Of a stretch of 64,000 nucleotides of DNA, positions 8,604 to 17,234 are shown in pieces. The stretch is from positions 1-64,000 of the forward strand of contig NZ_MECJ01000007.1 of NCBI RefSeq assembly GCF_014596475.1, in the 5' to 3' direction. Position 1 is the stretch's first letter; every line of letters begins with the position of its first letter. Source of the stretch: Streptomyces sp. CBMA152. Lineage in GTDB: Bacteria; Actinomycetota; Actinomycetes; Streptomycetales; Streptomycetaceae. The notes beneath the pieces are model-generated. The model made no database searches. It was not told the origin of the DNA and worked only from the letters and a program-made list of their open reading frames with translations. The translations under genes and the position numbers were made by a program.

Positions 8604-9335
8604 ATGAGACACGTCTCCCAGCTGCGCGCTCTGTCCGCGGTGGCCGTGCTTCTGGTCATCCCGACGTACGGGTACCGGGCCGCGACCGGCGGCACGACGG
8701 TGCCCGCGCCCGCGACGGCCGCCACCGCGCGCGTGGGCGCGCTCTTCGCGGGCGGGCTGGACGGCGACCACTTCTGTACGGCGTCGGTGGTGCACAGCCA
8801 GGGCCGCGACCTCATCGTCACGGCCGCGCACTGCCTGGACGACCAGGACGACGCGGTGTTCGTGCCCGGCTACCGGGACGGGCAGGCGCCGTACGGGACC
8901 TGGCCGGTCAAGGCGAAGTTCATGGACGACGCGTGGCAGGAGGACGGCAGCGAGGACGACGACGTGGCCTTCGCGGTCCTGGGCGCGGGGTCGCTGACGG
9001 GCGCTCAGGTGGAGGACGTGGTGGGCGGCGCGCCCCTGACCACTGCCGGCTCGACGGGCGCGGCGGTGACGGTCACCGGCTACCCCAGCGACGCGGAAAC
9101 CCCCCAGATGTGCACCAACCACGCCACGGCGTACGGCGACACCCAGCAGCGCATCGAGTGCCCCGACTACTCCGGCGGTACCAGCGGCAGCCCGTGGGTG
9201 ACGGCGACGGGCGCGGTGGAGGGCGTCATAGGCGGCTACGAACAGGGCGGCGACGACCCCGACGTGTCGTACAGCGTGGTCTTCGGCAAGACGACGGCGG
9301 CGCTCTATCGGTTGGCGGAGGGGAGGGTGCCCTGA
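8604..9335 (+). CDS. Secreted trypsin-like serine protease
   Basis: The 243-residue product has an N-terminal export helix (about 8-22) and a chymotrypsin-fold domain. The catalytic residues are visible: His76 in TAAHC, Asp in the DDDVAFAVL segment near 119-120 and Ser195 in GGTSGSPW. Cys58/Cys77 and Cys170/Cys186 are placed to form disulfides, consistent with extracellular action. Substrate preference is unknown. The last 31 bases overlap the convergent lipoprotein gene. No clear ribosome binding site precedes the ATG, which lies inside a small inverted repeat. Confidence 0.9.
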   Translation: MRHVSQLRALSAVAVLLVIPTYGYRAATGGTTVPAPATAATARVGALFAGGLDGDHFCTASVVHSQGRDLIVTAAHCLDDQDDAVFVPGYRDGQAPYGTWPVKAKFMDDAWQEDGSEDDDVAFAVLGAGSLTGAQVEDVVGGAPLTTAGSTGAAVTVTGYPSDAETPQMCTNHATAYGDTQQRIECPDYSGGTSGSPWVTATGAVEGVIGGYEQGGDDPDVSYSVVFGKTTAALYRLAEGRVP

Positions 9336-9946
9336 GGGGTGGGGGCGCCGGGGGTGTTGGCGGACCAGAAGTCGTCGTGGATGTAGGGGCGGGGGAGAGG
9401 CTTGCCGCCCTCGTAGGCGGGGGTGTTGGTGTCGACGTTGGACGGGGTGGTGGGCTCTTGGACGGGGGAGTCGGCGAAGCAGGGGGTAGTGATGCCGAAC
9501 TTGAACTGTCCTTCGCCGCCCACCGCGACCTCCATGCGGAAGTTGTCCGGGGTTGAGGCGTAAACAGCAGGGAGCGTCGCGTCGGAGTCGATGCTGGTGA
9601 TCTTGAATCCACGCGCCTTCCAATTGCGCTCGACCACGCCGAGCAGGCTGCCGCGACGTTCCGGAGACACGATGGTCATGATCATGACGCCGCGAGCGAC
9701 TGAGCCCGCGCCGGTAGCGGCGTTCTTCCAGTCCGGACAGCCGCTGTCGTCCGATGCCTCATGGACCCACCGGAGCCCGGGGGTGATGCCAGCAAGTGTT
9801 TCCTGGAGGATTGCGTCGGCCTTCTCGGCCGCCTGCTGCATGTTCACCTTTGAGTTGCTCCGTTCGGCGGGCCGGGAGGTGGCCAGACCGCAGCTGGTAG
9901 TGGCCAGAAGCGCAAGTGCGATGCTGACGCGAGGGAGGGGCTTCAC
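9305..9946 (-). CDS. Lipoprotein of cassette A
   Basis: The N-terminus is a lipoprotein signal: basic start MKPLPR, hydrophobic core, and lipobox ATTSC with Cys at 19. The mature part of about 195 residues has two further Cys residues and no family I recognise. A stretch around VVERNWKARGFKITSI resembles GYQRLKDR...GWKITKS in the cassette B lipoprotein, so the two are probably distant relatives. Its ATG overlaps the stop of the DUF1023 hydrolase by four bases, suggesting translational coupling. Anchoring outside the cell membrane next to a secreted hydrolase would suit an immunity or chaperone role, but that is inference. Confidence 0.8.
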   Translation of the reverse strand: MKPLPRVSIALALLATTSCGLATSRPAERSNSKVNMQQAAEKADAILQETLAGITPGLRWVHEASDDSGCPDWKNAATGAGSVARGVMIMTIVSPERRGSLLGVVERNWKARGFKITSIDSDATLPAVYASTPDNFRMEVAVGGEGQFKFGITTPCFADSPVQEPTTPSNVDTNTPAYEGGKPLPRPYIHDDFWSANTPGAPTPQGTLPSANR

Positions 9947-11811
9947 CGGGGCTCCTGGGTTCCGATCCGCTGTGCGTTGCCCGAGACGATCTTGGCTATG
10001 TTCCGGGCGGATTCCGGGTCCTTGTTCGGGTCGAAGTAGTGCGAGTGGGCGCTGACGTCGGGGGATGGAAGCTCCAGGCCCTTGAGCTTGCCCCCGTCGA
10101 TGAGCGGCGGGCCGTCCCCCGTCGCGAAGCGCTTGGCGCCGAACTCGTGGCTCGCCGGGTCGGTGCCGAAGTAGAGCTGGTCGGGACCGCCGTCCATGGC
10201 CTCCTTGAGCTTGTCTGCCAGGTAGCCGCCTATTAGGGGTCGTTCGAGTTGGGTGATGAGCGAGCTGCCGCTCACTTCGCCCTTGCTCGGCAACTGGGTC
10301 ACGATGTCGTTCTTGGCGGCGCCCACATAGACGTGGTCCCGGCCGACCCCCAGGTCGTCGGCGGTCTTCGCCTCGGTGCCGGGGCTGCCCACCAGGATGA
10401 TGTCGTCGGCGCCGGGGATGCCACCGTGCTGCTGTGCGGCGAGGCCGACAGTGAGGGAGCCGTAGGAGTGGCCGATGGCGGTGATGTGCCGATCGCCCGG
10501 CTCGTGCGTGGTGGAGATTCCCGCCATGAACTGGTTGTACGCGGACGCGCCGACCTTGGCGTCGTGATCGCCCATGACTTCGAAGTTCTCGGCCATCTTG
10601 TTGATCTCAAGGAATTTCACGGCGTCGAACTGCGGGGCGTCGTAGCCGAGCCAGACGATCGAAGCACTTGAAGGGTCGTAGAACCCCGCCCCCTTGGCGG
10701 TCGCGCGGGCACGATCGATGTCGTTGCGAGCGAATGACTCGTCCAGTGACGTGCTGAACCCCGGAACGTAAGCCGATACGTTCTTCGACGTGTCCGGATT
10801 GCCGAAGGCCACGATGGCCCGGCCGTTGCCCTGGTCGCCGATGCCGAGCAGGTACATCGGCGGGACACCCGGGGCCGGCACGGCCCGCAACTGCTCGTCG
10901 ATGGAGCGCAGCCCGGCCAGTTTCGCCTGCGCCGCACCGTCGTCCACCCCCGACAACTTCCCGATCAGCAACTCCAGATTGTCCCGGTTGGCCTTGTCCC
11001 GGGCGACGGCCGGGATGCCGTCGAGGTTGCCGATGATGTCAGGACACAGCGCGAGGTACTCGTCGCGCTGGGACGGGGACAGGTGGGTCCACCAGTCGTG
11101 GCGTTCGGCCGGGGTGCCACTCGTCGGGATGGTCTTCTTCAGGCGATCGCCGGAGATCTGGCGCACCGCGGCCAGGTCCGCCGCCGCGTCCTTCCATGTC
11201 GCGTCGGTGACGTCCAGGCCCGGCTCGGCCTTGAGCTTGTTCAGGGCCGAGCTGAAGTGCTCGTCGGCCTGACGGGCCGCCGTGAGGACGCGCCGGATGC
11301 GGTCGGCGATGTCCTGGGCCTTGGCGCGGTTCGGGTTGGGGTCGGCCAGGCCGGGGTGGGGCGTGTTCAGGGTGGGCGGGCGGGACAGGATCGGGGTGTC
11401 GGCCGTGACGCTGCCGCCGGGGTTCGGCTGGTTCGTGACCACGTTCTGGCCACCCGCCGGATAGCTCACCGAGCCGTCCGCCGCGACCGTGAAGCCGAGG
11501 CTCGCCGCGTCGTCGAGGGCGTCCTTCAACTGGCCCTGGAAGCCGATCAGTTCGTACACGAGGGAGTTGACCGTCGTACGGACCAGGCCGCATTCGGTGT
11601 GGATGTAGTCGTAGTTGCGGTCCAGGCGCCGTAGGCGGTCGATGGCGGCCGGTGCCGCCATGCCCTTCTGTGTGGCCTCCAGACCGTGGATCATTTCGCC
11701 GCTGATCCGGGTCCGGGCCGCGTCGGCCTGGGTGCTGACGGCGCCCCAGCCGTCGGCGGCGTCGAGGAGTTCGGCGCACTTGAGGTCGTGCAGCTGCTGC
11801 CAGGTGAGCAC
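9943..11811 (-). CDS. DUF1023 alpha/beta hydrolase with WXG-like N-terminus (cassette A)
   Basis: The first 130 residues are helical and begin LTWQQLHDLKCAELLDAADGWG, resembling WXG100 proteins. The C-terminal half is an alpha/beta hydrolase of the DUF1023 type, with nucleophile elbow GHSYGS near residue 470 (predicted Ser nucleophile) and the typical phrase IVWLGYDAPQ. No classical signal peptide is visible. The start is a GTG five bases after the preceding WXG100-like gene, so the two are surely co-transcribed. DUF1023 proteins are common in streptomycetes and their substrates are largely unknown. A paralogue with the same layout lies at 13048-14841. Confidence 0.88.
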   Translation of the reverse strand: MLTWQQLHDLKCAELLDAADGWGAVSTQADAARTRISGEMIHGLEATQKGMAAPAAIDRLRRLDRNYDYIHTECGLVRTTVNSLVYELIGFQGQLKDALDDAASLGFTVAADGSVSYPAGGQNVVTNQPNPGGSVTADTPILSRPPTLNTPHPGLADPNPNRAKAQDIADRIRRVLTAARQADEHFSSALNKLKAEPGLDVTDATWKDAAADLAAVRQISGDRLKKTIPTSGTPAERHDWWTHLSPSQRDEYLALCPDIIGNLDGIPAVARDKANRDNLELLIGKLSGVDDGAAQAKLAGLRSIDEQLRAVPAPGVPPMYLLGIGDQGNGRAIVAFGNPDTSKNVSAYVPGFSTSLDESFARNDIDRARATAKGAGFYDPSSASIVWLGYDAPQFDAVKFLEINKMAENFEVMGDHDAKVGASAYNQFMAGISTTHEPGDRHITAIGHSYGSLTVGLAAQQHGGIPGADDIILVGSPGTEAKTADDLGVGRDHVYVGAAKNDIVTQLPSKGEVSGSSLITQLERPLIGGYLADKLKEAMDGGPDQLYFGTDPASHEFGAKRFATGDGPPLIDGGKLKGLELPSPDVSAHSHYFDPNKDPESARNIAKIVSGNAQRIGTQEPR

Positions 11812-11815
11812 CCCG

Positions 11816-12241
11816 TCACCGGCCCTTGCCGGCCGGCGCGGAGTACTGCGCCAGCGCCGACTTCACACCCGCGTCCACCTCACCCTGCGCGAACGCCGTC
11901 CGGCGCAGGATCGGCTCCACGGACCCGCACTCGGTGTGGACGGCCGTCAGCCGCGTCTCCCACGACGTCAGTACGGACTTGAGCGCGGCCATGCTGGCAA
12001 GACCGGCCGTGCCCGCCTCGGCGCCGGTGTGGGCCGTGGCCAGGGTGCCCTTCACCTTGGCGGTGTCCGTCTGGAGGCTGTGGGCGGTGCCCGCCGCGTC
12101 GGACCAGGGCTTGGCGCTGTGCTTCAGCTCGCCGCTGCCGCTGCCGCTCCCCGGCCCCGCCGAAGCCAGCGACATGGCCTTGGGCTGCCCCGCCTGGTCC
12201 AGCAACCGCTGCCAGCTCTGCGCGTACACGTACTCCCCCAC
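11816..12241 (-). CDS. WXG100-like small helical protein (cassette A)
   Basis: The product of about 141 residues is predicted to be all-helical, with a central SWETRLTAVHTECGSVEPILRR region that parallels SWKDRLGSVRDECGRLGGVLK in the cassette B protein. The shared ECG/EC motif also occurs in the N-terminal part of the neighbouring hydrolases. Proteins of this size next to DUF1023 hydrolases are usually partners or chaperones of the WXG superfamily. The GTG at 12241 is chosen by alignment to the paralogue. The reading frame stays open to 12352, but that extension has no counterpart in the paralogue. The start remains uncertain. Confidence 0.72.
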   Translation of the reverse strand: MGEYVYAQSWQRLLDQAGQPKAMSLASAGPGSGSGSGELKHSAKPWSDAAGTAHSLQTDTAKVKGTLATAHTGAEAGTAGLASMAALKSVLTSWETRLTAVHTECGSVEPILRRTAFAQGEVDAGVKSALAQYSAPAGKGR

Positions 12242-12439
12242 CGGTCCCGTGCGGCCCCTCCGCCGCCCCGAAACGACGCTAAAGGGGCGGGTGGGGGCGT
12301 GCGCAAGCGCAGGCAGGGGCGCGGTGGAAAAAAGGGCCGCCGCGCATAACACCCAGGTCAGGGTGTGCGCAAGAGTGTTCGCGCTCAGGCGTCCACGTGC
12401 GCGCCGCCAACTTCCGTGGCGCGGCGTCTGAGTGCGACC

Positions 12440-13051
12440 TCAGTACTCGCCGTCCAGGTCCGTCCCCTGCGGCGCGCGGAAGTACGCCGAGACCACGGTG
12501 ACCAGGATCAGCGGCTTCTTGCCTGCGGTCGGCTTGTCCCAGAGCTCGACCAGGACCGTGAAACGGTCCTCCGCGGTCGAATCGGCGTACAGCTCCTGGG
12601 TGTTGGCCTTGGTGCCGTTCGGGCCGGACTTGGTGATCTTCCAGCCGTTGCCGGGCATCCGGTCCTTGAGCCGCTGGTAGCCCGCCTGGAGTTCGCTCAC
12701 CGGTACGTCGTAGAGCGACCAGGGGTGACGGACCTGGTACAGGTGGTCGGGGTCCTTGGTACTGCGCGTGATGCCCGGGCCCGGCCTGGTGGTCTGGGCG
12801 TTCTTGATCGCCAGCAGGTCGTAGATCTGGCTGGAAAGGCGCTTGGTCTTCGCCCGCGCCTCGTCGACGGCCAAGGTGGTCGGCGTGTAGCCGAGGCCGC
12901 CCGGGTCGCTTCCGTTGCTGTCGCTGTCCATCGAGCATCCCGTCGTGAGAGTGGCGAGGGCGAGTGCGCCGGCCAGCGCCGTGAGCACGCGCCGGCGGTG
13001 GCGCGGCGGTACCTGCCGGGGGCGGCGCGCTGGGGTCGTCGTGCTGGTCAA
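12440..13051 (-). CDS. Lipoprotein of cassette B
   Basis: The start is a TTG at 13051, overlapping the TGA of the hydrolase gene as TTGA and preceded by AAGGAAG at good spacing; the open frame upstream lies inside the hydrolase gene and is not coding. The N-terminus is very basic (RRPRQVPPRHRRR), followed by a hydrophobic core and lipobox TLTTGC. The Arg-rich leader does not contain a clear twin-arginine motif. The mature protein of about 165 residues has no recognised domain. It occupies the same position and has the same size class as the cassette A lipoprotein, with weak local similarity around GWKIT. Confidence 0.78.
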   Translation of the reverse strand: MTSTTTPARRPRQVPPRHRRRVLTALAGALALATLTTGCSMDSDSNGSDPGGLGYTPTTLAVDEARAKTKRLSSQIYDLLAIKNAQTTRPGPGITRSTKDPDHLYQVRHPWSLYDVPVSELQAGYQRLKDRMPGNGWKITKSGPNGTKANTQELYADSTAEDRFTVLVELWDKPTAGKKPLILVTVVSAYFRAPQGTDLDGEY

Positions 13052-14841
13052 TCCGCTTCCTTCACCTGGTCGTACTGCCCGGCGACGACGGCGGCCTGGT
13101 TGTGCAGGCTCACGCTGCCGGAGTCCCAGTAACCGCTGTGGCCGCTGGTGTCGGTCTGCATCCGGTGGGCGCCGAACGCCTCGTCGGAGGGCACGTACTG
13201 GATGTAGCCGGCGTTGAACGGGATGCCGTGCCACTTCTCGATGCCCCATTTGTAGCCGCCCAGTCCCGCGACCTTGCCGCCGGCCGGAACGAGGTCGTCG
13301 CCCGTGGCCTCGGACCACACGTGCTTCTTGCCGACGTCGAGATCGCCCGCGTCACCCGCCAGCATGCCGGGGCTGCCCGCCACGACGATGTCGTCGGCCG
13401 CCAGTTCGCCCCGGTTCGAGGCGTCGCCGACGACCGTCGAGCCGTAGCTGTGGCCGATGACCGTGGTGTGGCTCTTGTCGGCGCCGCCCTGGGTGGTCTG
13501 GAGGCCGTCGAGGAACTGGTTGAGCTTGGGCGAGCCGTCGTGGGCCCAGCTCTTCTCCATCGCCTCGGGGACGATGCTCTGCGGGGCGTCGTAACCGATC
13601 CAGGTGATGGTGGAGACGGACTGGCCCGGCGCCATGCCCTGGCTCTCGCGCCAGACGCTGGTCATACGGTTGATGTCGCCGCTCGCGCCTTCGAGCTTGC
13701 TCTTGGTGCCCGGCACGTACACGGCGGTGTGCTGAGCTGTGTCCGGGTTGCCGTTGGCGACGATCGCGTGGCCGTTGCCCTGCGTGTCGAAGCCGAGGAG
13801 GTACGCCTCCGGCAGCCCCTCCACGCCGGTGTCCGCGAACCGTTTCTCGATCGCGTTGATGCCCTTCAGCTGGGCGGTCAGCCGGCTGCCGCCCGCGTTG
13901 TCCCAGGCGGTCCAGCCGGGGTTGACGACGCTGACCGGGTAGCTGCCGTTGGGGTTGGCGATCTGCTTCTGGGGCTCGGGGCCGAGCTTGTTCAGGTCGA
14001 GCTGGACCTGGGCGTGCGTCTCGGCGAGCACCATCCGGTTGGCGTCGTCGCGCACCGGTGACGGCAGGCCGTCGAGGGCGCCAACCCGCTCGGGGAAGAG
14101 CGTCGTGTACTCGTCCCGCTCCTCCTGGCTGAGATGGTCCCACCACTTCTTGTTCTCCGCCGGAGACTTCCCCTTCGGTATCCCCGACTCCGGCAGGAAC
14201 TTCGCGTTCTTCTGCAGATCCTTGGTGTCCGCCGCCGCGTCCACCAGCATCTCGTCGGTGACCGCGAGGCCCGCCGGGGACTTGAGGCGGCGCAGGACGC
14301 CCGCGTAGCGGCCGTCGATCTCGGCCGCGTCGCGGACCGCGCCGGAGATGCGCGCGGCGATGTCGTCGGCCTTGGCCTTGTTCGGGTCCGTGCCGCCGCC
14401 CTCGCTCTTGCCGGGGAGCAGGAACGGGGACGGTGTGCTCGGCTTCGCGACGCCCGGGCCGGGGGCGTACGGGACCGTCACAGTGACCGGGTACTTGACC
14501 GACCCGTCCGCCTCGACCGTGAACTTCAGGTTCTCCGCGTCCTCCAGCGCCTGCTGGAGCTTCTTCTGCGGGGCGGCGAGCTCGGTGGCGAGGCCGTCGA
14601 GCGCGGTACGGATCAGGCCGCACTCGGTGTGCAGATACTGGTAGTTGCGGCTCAGGCGCGCGATGTCGGCGACCGCGCCCTCGGCGGTCTTGCTCTGCTG
14701 CGTCTCGTGGAGCCGCGCGTGCATCTCGTTGTCGACGCGGTCCTTGGCGGCGTTGGCACGGCTGCTGACCTTGCCCCAGCCGCCCGCGGCCTCGGTGAAC
14801 TCGGAGAGCTTGACGTCCCTCAGCTGCTGCCAGGTGGGCAC
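13048..14841 (-). CDS. DUF1023 alpha/beta hydrolase with WXG-like N-terminus (cassette B)
   Basis: This is the paralogue of the 9943-11811 product. The N-terminus PTWQQLRDVKLSEFTEAAGGWG and the ECGLIRTALDGLATEL segment align directly. The C-terminal half has the elbow GHSYGS near residue 466 and TWIGYDAPQS. A central segment, SPAENKKWWDHLSQEERDEY, matches PAERHDWWTHLSPSQRDEY of the other copy. The enzyme should be a serine hydrolase, substrate unknown. The GTG start is eight bases from the WXG100-like gene. The sequences have diverged considerably, so the duplication is old, or the two cassettes were acquired separately. Confidence 0.88.
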   Translation of the reverse strand: MPTWQQLRDVKLSEFTEAAGGWGKVSSRANAAKDRVDNEMHARLHETQQSKTAEGAVADIARLSRNYQYLHTECGLIRTALDGLATELAAPQKKLQQALEDAENLKFTVEADGSVKYPVTVTVPYAPGPGVAKPSTPSPFLLPGKSEGGGTDPNKAKADDIAARISGAVRDAAEIDGRYAGVLRRLKSPAGLAVTDEMLVDAAADTKDLQKNAKFLPESGIPKGKSPAENKKWWDHLSQEERDEYTTLFPERVGALDGLPSPVRDDANRMVLAETHAQVQLDLNKLGPEPQKQIANPNGSYPVSVVNPGWTAWDNAGGSRLTAQLKGINAIEKRFADTGVEGLPEAYLLGFDTQGNGHAIVANGNPDTAQHTAVYVPGTKSKLEGASGDINRMTSVWRESQGMAPGQSVSTITWIGYDAPQSIVPEAMEKSWAHDGSPKLNQFLDGLQTTQGGADKSHTTVIGHSYGSTVVGDASNRGELAADDIVVAGSPGMLAGDAGDLDVGKKHVWSEATGDDLVPAGGKVAGLGGYKWGIEKWHGIPFNAGYIQYVPSDEAFGAHRMQTDTSGHSGYWDSGSVSLHNQAAVVAGQYDQVKEAD

Positions 14842-14848
14842 TTCCGGG

Positions 14849-15286
14849 TCACCGCCCCTCGGTCTTCGGCGCCGGGACGGCGGCCTTCACGTCATTGCCG
14901 ACCTGTACGTCCGTCTCGCCGAAGTCCTTGCCGACGCTCTTGAGGACGCCGCCCAGGCGCCCGCACTCGTCGCGCACCGAGCCGAGCCGGTCCTTCCAGG
15001 ACGTACGGATCTCTTCGAGCGCGGCCGTGGCGCCGAAGCCCTCGGTGCCCTTGGTGACGCCCTCGGAGGCGGCGTCGAGGTCGGCGAGCGCGCCCGCCGT
15101 GCCGGTCCGCAGCTCGCCCGCGACCCCGCCCGCGGAGGACCAGGGGGACTTGCTGAACTGGATGTCAGGAGCACCGGAGCCGCCTGCGGACGCGAGCCGC
15201 ATACGACCGTCGGACGCGGTGCCGGACCCGTCCGCCCCTCCCGGAGCGCCCGCGAAGAGCTCGTCCCACTGTGCGCTTCGTGACAT
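14849..15286 (-). CDS. WXG100-like small helical protein (cassette B)
   Basis: The 145-residue product starts MSRSAQWDELFAG and is mostly Ala/Gly-rich helix, with the SWKDRLGSVRDECG motif shared with the cassette A protein. It is the first gene of the cassette, eight bases before the hydrolase. The family suggests a small secreted or chaperone-like partner of the hydrolase. There is no signal peptide, as is usual for WXG100-type substrates. The divergent kinase gene starts about 170 bases away, so the shared region holds promoters for both directions. Confidence 0.75.
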   Translation of the reverse strand: MSRSAQWDELFAGAPGGADGSGTASDGRMRLASAGGSGAPDIQFSKSPWSSAGGVAGELRTGTAGALADLDAASEGVTKGTEGFGATAALEEIRTSWKDRLGSVRDECGRLGGVLKSVGKDFGETDVQVGNDVKAAVPAPKTEGR

Positions 15287-15458
15287 GCGCTTGGTCCCCC
15301 GTTGGCTATCCCTTTACCTGTGGGGGTGAATGTAGCAACGGCCCTGGCAGGAGTGGAATGGCCGGTTCCTTTCGTTGCGAGATCACCAAACGCCGCAAGT
15401 GATCACAAGTGGGTCAACGGATGTGAGGGAAGCGGCAGTTGCGTGGCAGAGTCGTCCG

Positions 15459-17168
15459 GTGGACGCGCTCAAGGCCCAGGATCCGGCACACATAGGTACG
15501 TACGCCCTGCTCGCCCGGCTGGGCGCGGGCGGAATGGGCATGGTCTACCTCGGGCGCTCGCCCGGCGGACGGCTCGTCGCGCTCAAGGTGATCAAGGACG
15601 AGATCGTCGACCACCCCGAGGCGCTGGCGCGATTTCGCCGGGAGGCGGAGACGGTCCGGGCGGTGCGCAGCGCGTACACCGCGAACCTGATCGACGCGTC
15701 GCTGGCCGCGCCGCCGTACTGGCTCGCCACCGAGTACGTCTCCGGTCCGACGTTGAGCCGTGCCGTCGCCGACCGGGGCCCCTTCCCGCCGGATACCTGC
15801 CGTCGCCTGTTCGCGGCGCTCGCGGAAGGTCTCGCGAGCGTGCACGCGTACGGGGTGACGCATCGCGATCTCAAGCCGCAGAACGTCATCCTGGCGCCGC
15901 AGGGCCCCCAGCTCATCGACTTCGGCATCGCGCGCGGCGCCGCCGACACGGCCCTGACCCAGACCGGCGTCGCCCCCGGCACCCCCGGCTTCACGGCCCC
16001 CGAAGTCCTCGTCCGCAACGAGGTCGGCGACCCGGCGGACGTGTTCGCCCTGGGCGCGACGATCGCGTACGCGGCGACGGGGCGGGCGCCGTTCGGGGCC
16101 GGATCGGTGGAGGGCGTGTCGTACCGGGCCGTCCACGAGCCCATCGACGTGAGCGGCGTCGAGCCGGAGCTGGCCGCGCTGATCCTGGCCTGCGCGGCCA
16201 AGGACCCGGCCGAACGCCCGACTCCGGCGGAGGTCATCGTGCGCTGCGCGGTGACGTCGGCGCTGGTCGAGGACCCGTACTACCAGGCGCTCACGACGGG
16301 CCTGGCCGAGGCGGCTCCGCACGACCTGCCCACCGCGATGGCCGCGGGCCTGGTCCCGGCGGGCCACGGCGCCCCCACGATGCCTCCGGGCTACATCCCC
16401 ACCCTGGCCCCCCAACTCCCCACCCACCCCCTCCGCCCCCGCTCCCGCCGCACCCCCTGGATGGTGACGATCGCGGTGGCGGCGGTGCTCGGCGTGGTGG
16501 CGGCGGTGTCGTTGCGGATGCTGCCGGGTGGGAAGGGGGACGGCGGCGGGGGGCAGGCCCAGGGGGCGACGAAGTCGCCGGTGGCCGGTGGTGTGCAGTC
16601 GCCCGGGCCGATGGGGAACGCCACGCCGGCCGGCACGGACACCAAGCCGGTAGGGCCGCCGCAGTACATCGAGCAGACGGCGCCCTCGCTCGACGGCTAT
16701 TCGGCGCTGTCCGATCGCTGCCGCCTGCCCATGCAGGAACAGGTGGACTCGCAGTTCCAGTTCTCGGTCACGACCGGCGACATGTATCCCACGGACGACG
16801 TGCCGCCGGGGAAGGTGCAGATCGGCTACCGGCTCAAGTACGACGAGCCGGGCGCGCCCCCGTACTACATCGCCATCACTGTGAAGCCGCCCCACGAGGT
16901 CGACGCCGACGGGAACCCCACGTCCGGGACGGCACCCAACCGCCAGCTCGGCTTCGTGAGCAAGGCGGCCGACCTCTATGCGGGCAACCAGACGGAGTGG
17001 AAGTACCTGACGTACCCCGACGACTTCAGCTACCGGGTCGGCGGGAAGGTGCTGCCCGCCCTGCCGATCTCCCGGGACACGGAGACCGAATGGACCGTCG
17101 TCTACCAGCATGTGAAGGGGCCGAAGGACTACAAGAGCGTCGTCTGCAGCGGTTTCAACGCCAAATGA
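15459..17168 (+). CDS. Membrane-anchored PknB-like Ser/Thr protein kinase
   Basis: The kinase domain runs from about residue 15 to 270, with the glycine loop LGAGGMGMVYLG, Lys in VALKVIK, catalytic loop HRDLKPQNVIL and DFGIARG. A proline-rich linker leads to one membrane helix, VTIAVAAVLGVVAAVSLRML. The extracellular domain of about 180 residues is not made of PASTA repeats and I do not recognise it. The GTG at 15459 fits the usual VDALKAQDP start of streptomycete kinases; GTG 15423 or ATG 15375 are in-frame alternatives. It is divergent from the WXG/hydrolase cassettes and just upstream of the wall hydrolase, so regulation of the secretion machine is possible but unproven. Confidence 0.92.
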   Translation: MDALKAQDPAHIGTYALLARLGAGGMGMVYLGRSPGGRLVALKVIKDEIVDHPEALARFRREAETVRAVRSAYTANLIDASLAAPPYWLATEYVSGPTLSRAVADRGPFPPDTCRRLFAALAEGLASVHAYGVTHRDLKPQNVILAPQGPQLIDFGIARGAADTALTQTGVAPGTPGFTAPEVLVRNEVGDPADVFALGATIAYAATGRAPFGAGSVEGVSYRAVHEPIDVSGVEPELAALILACAAKDPAERPTPAEVIVRCAVTSALVEDPYYQALTTGLAEAAPHDLPTAMAAGLVPAGHGAPTMPPGYIPTLAPQLPTHPLRPRSRRTPWMVTIAVAAVLGVVAAVSLRMLPGGKGDGGGGQAQGATKSPVAGGVQSPGPMGNATPAGTDTKPVGPPQYIEQTAPSLDGYSALSDRCRLPMQEQVDSQFQFSVTTGDMYPTDDVPPGKVQIGYRLKYDEPGAPPYYIAITVKPPHEVDADGNPTSGTAPNRQLGFVSKAADLYAGNQTEWKYLTYPDDFSYRVGGKVLPALPISRDTETEWTVVYQHVKGPKDYKSVVCSGFNAK

Positions 17169-17234
17169 GACGCCACCGACATGGCTGACGAGAAACAGGC
17201 GGTGAACCGGGCCCCGATGGGGGAGGGTTGACGG

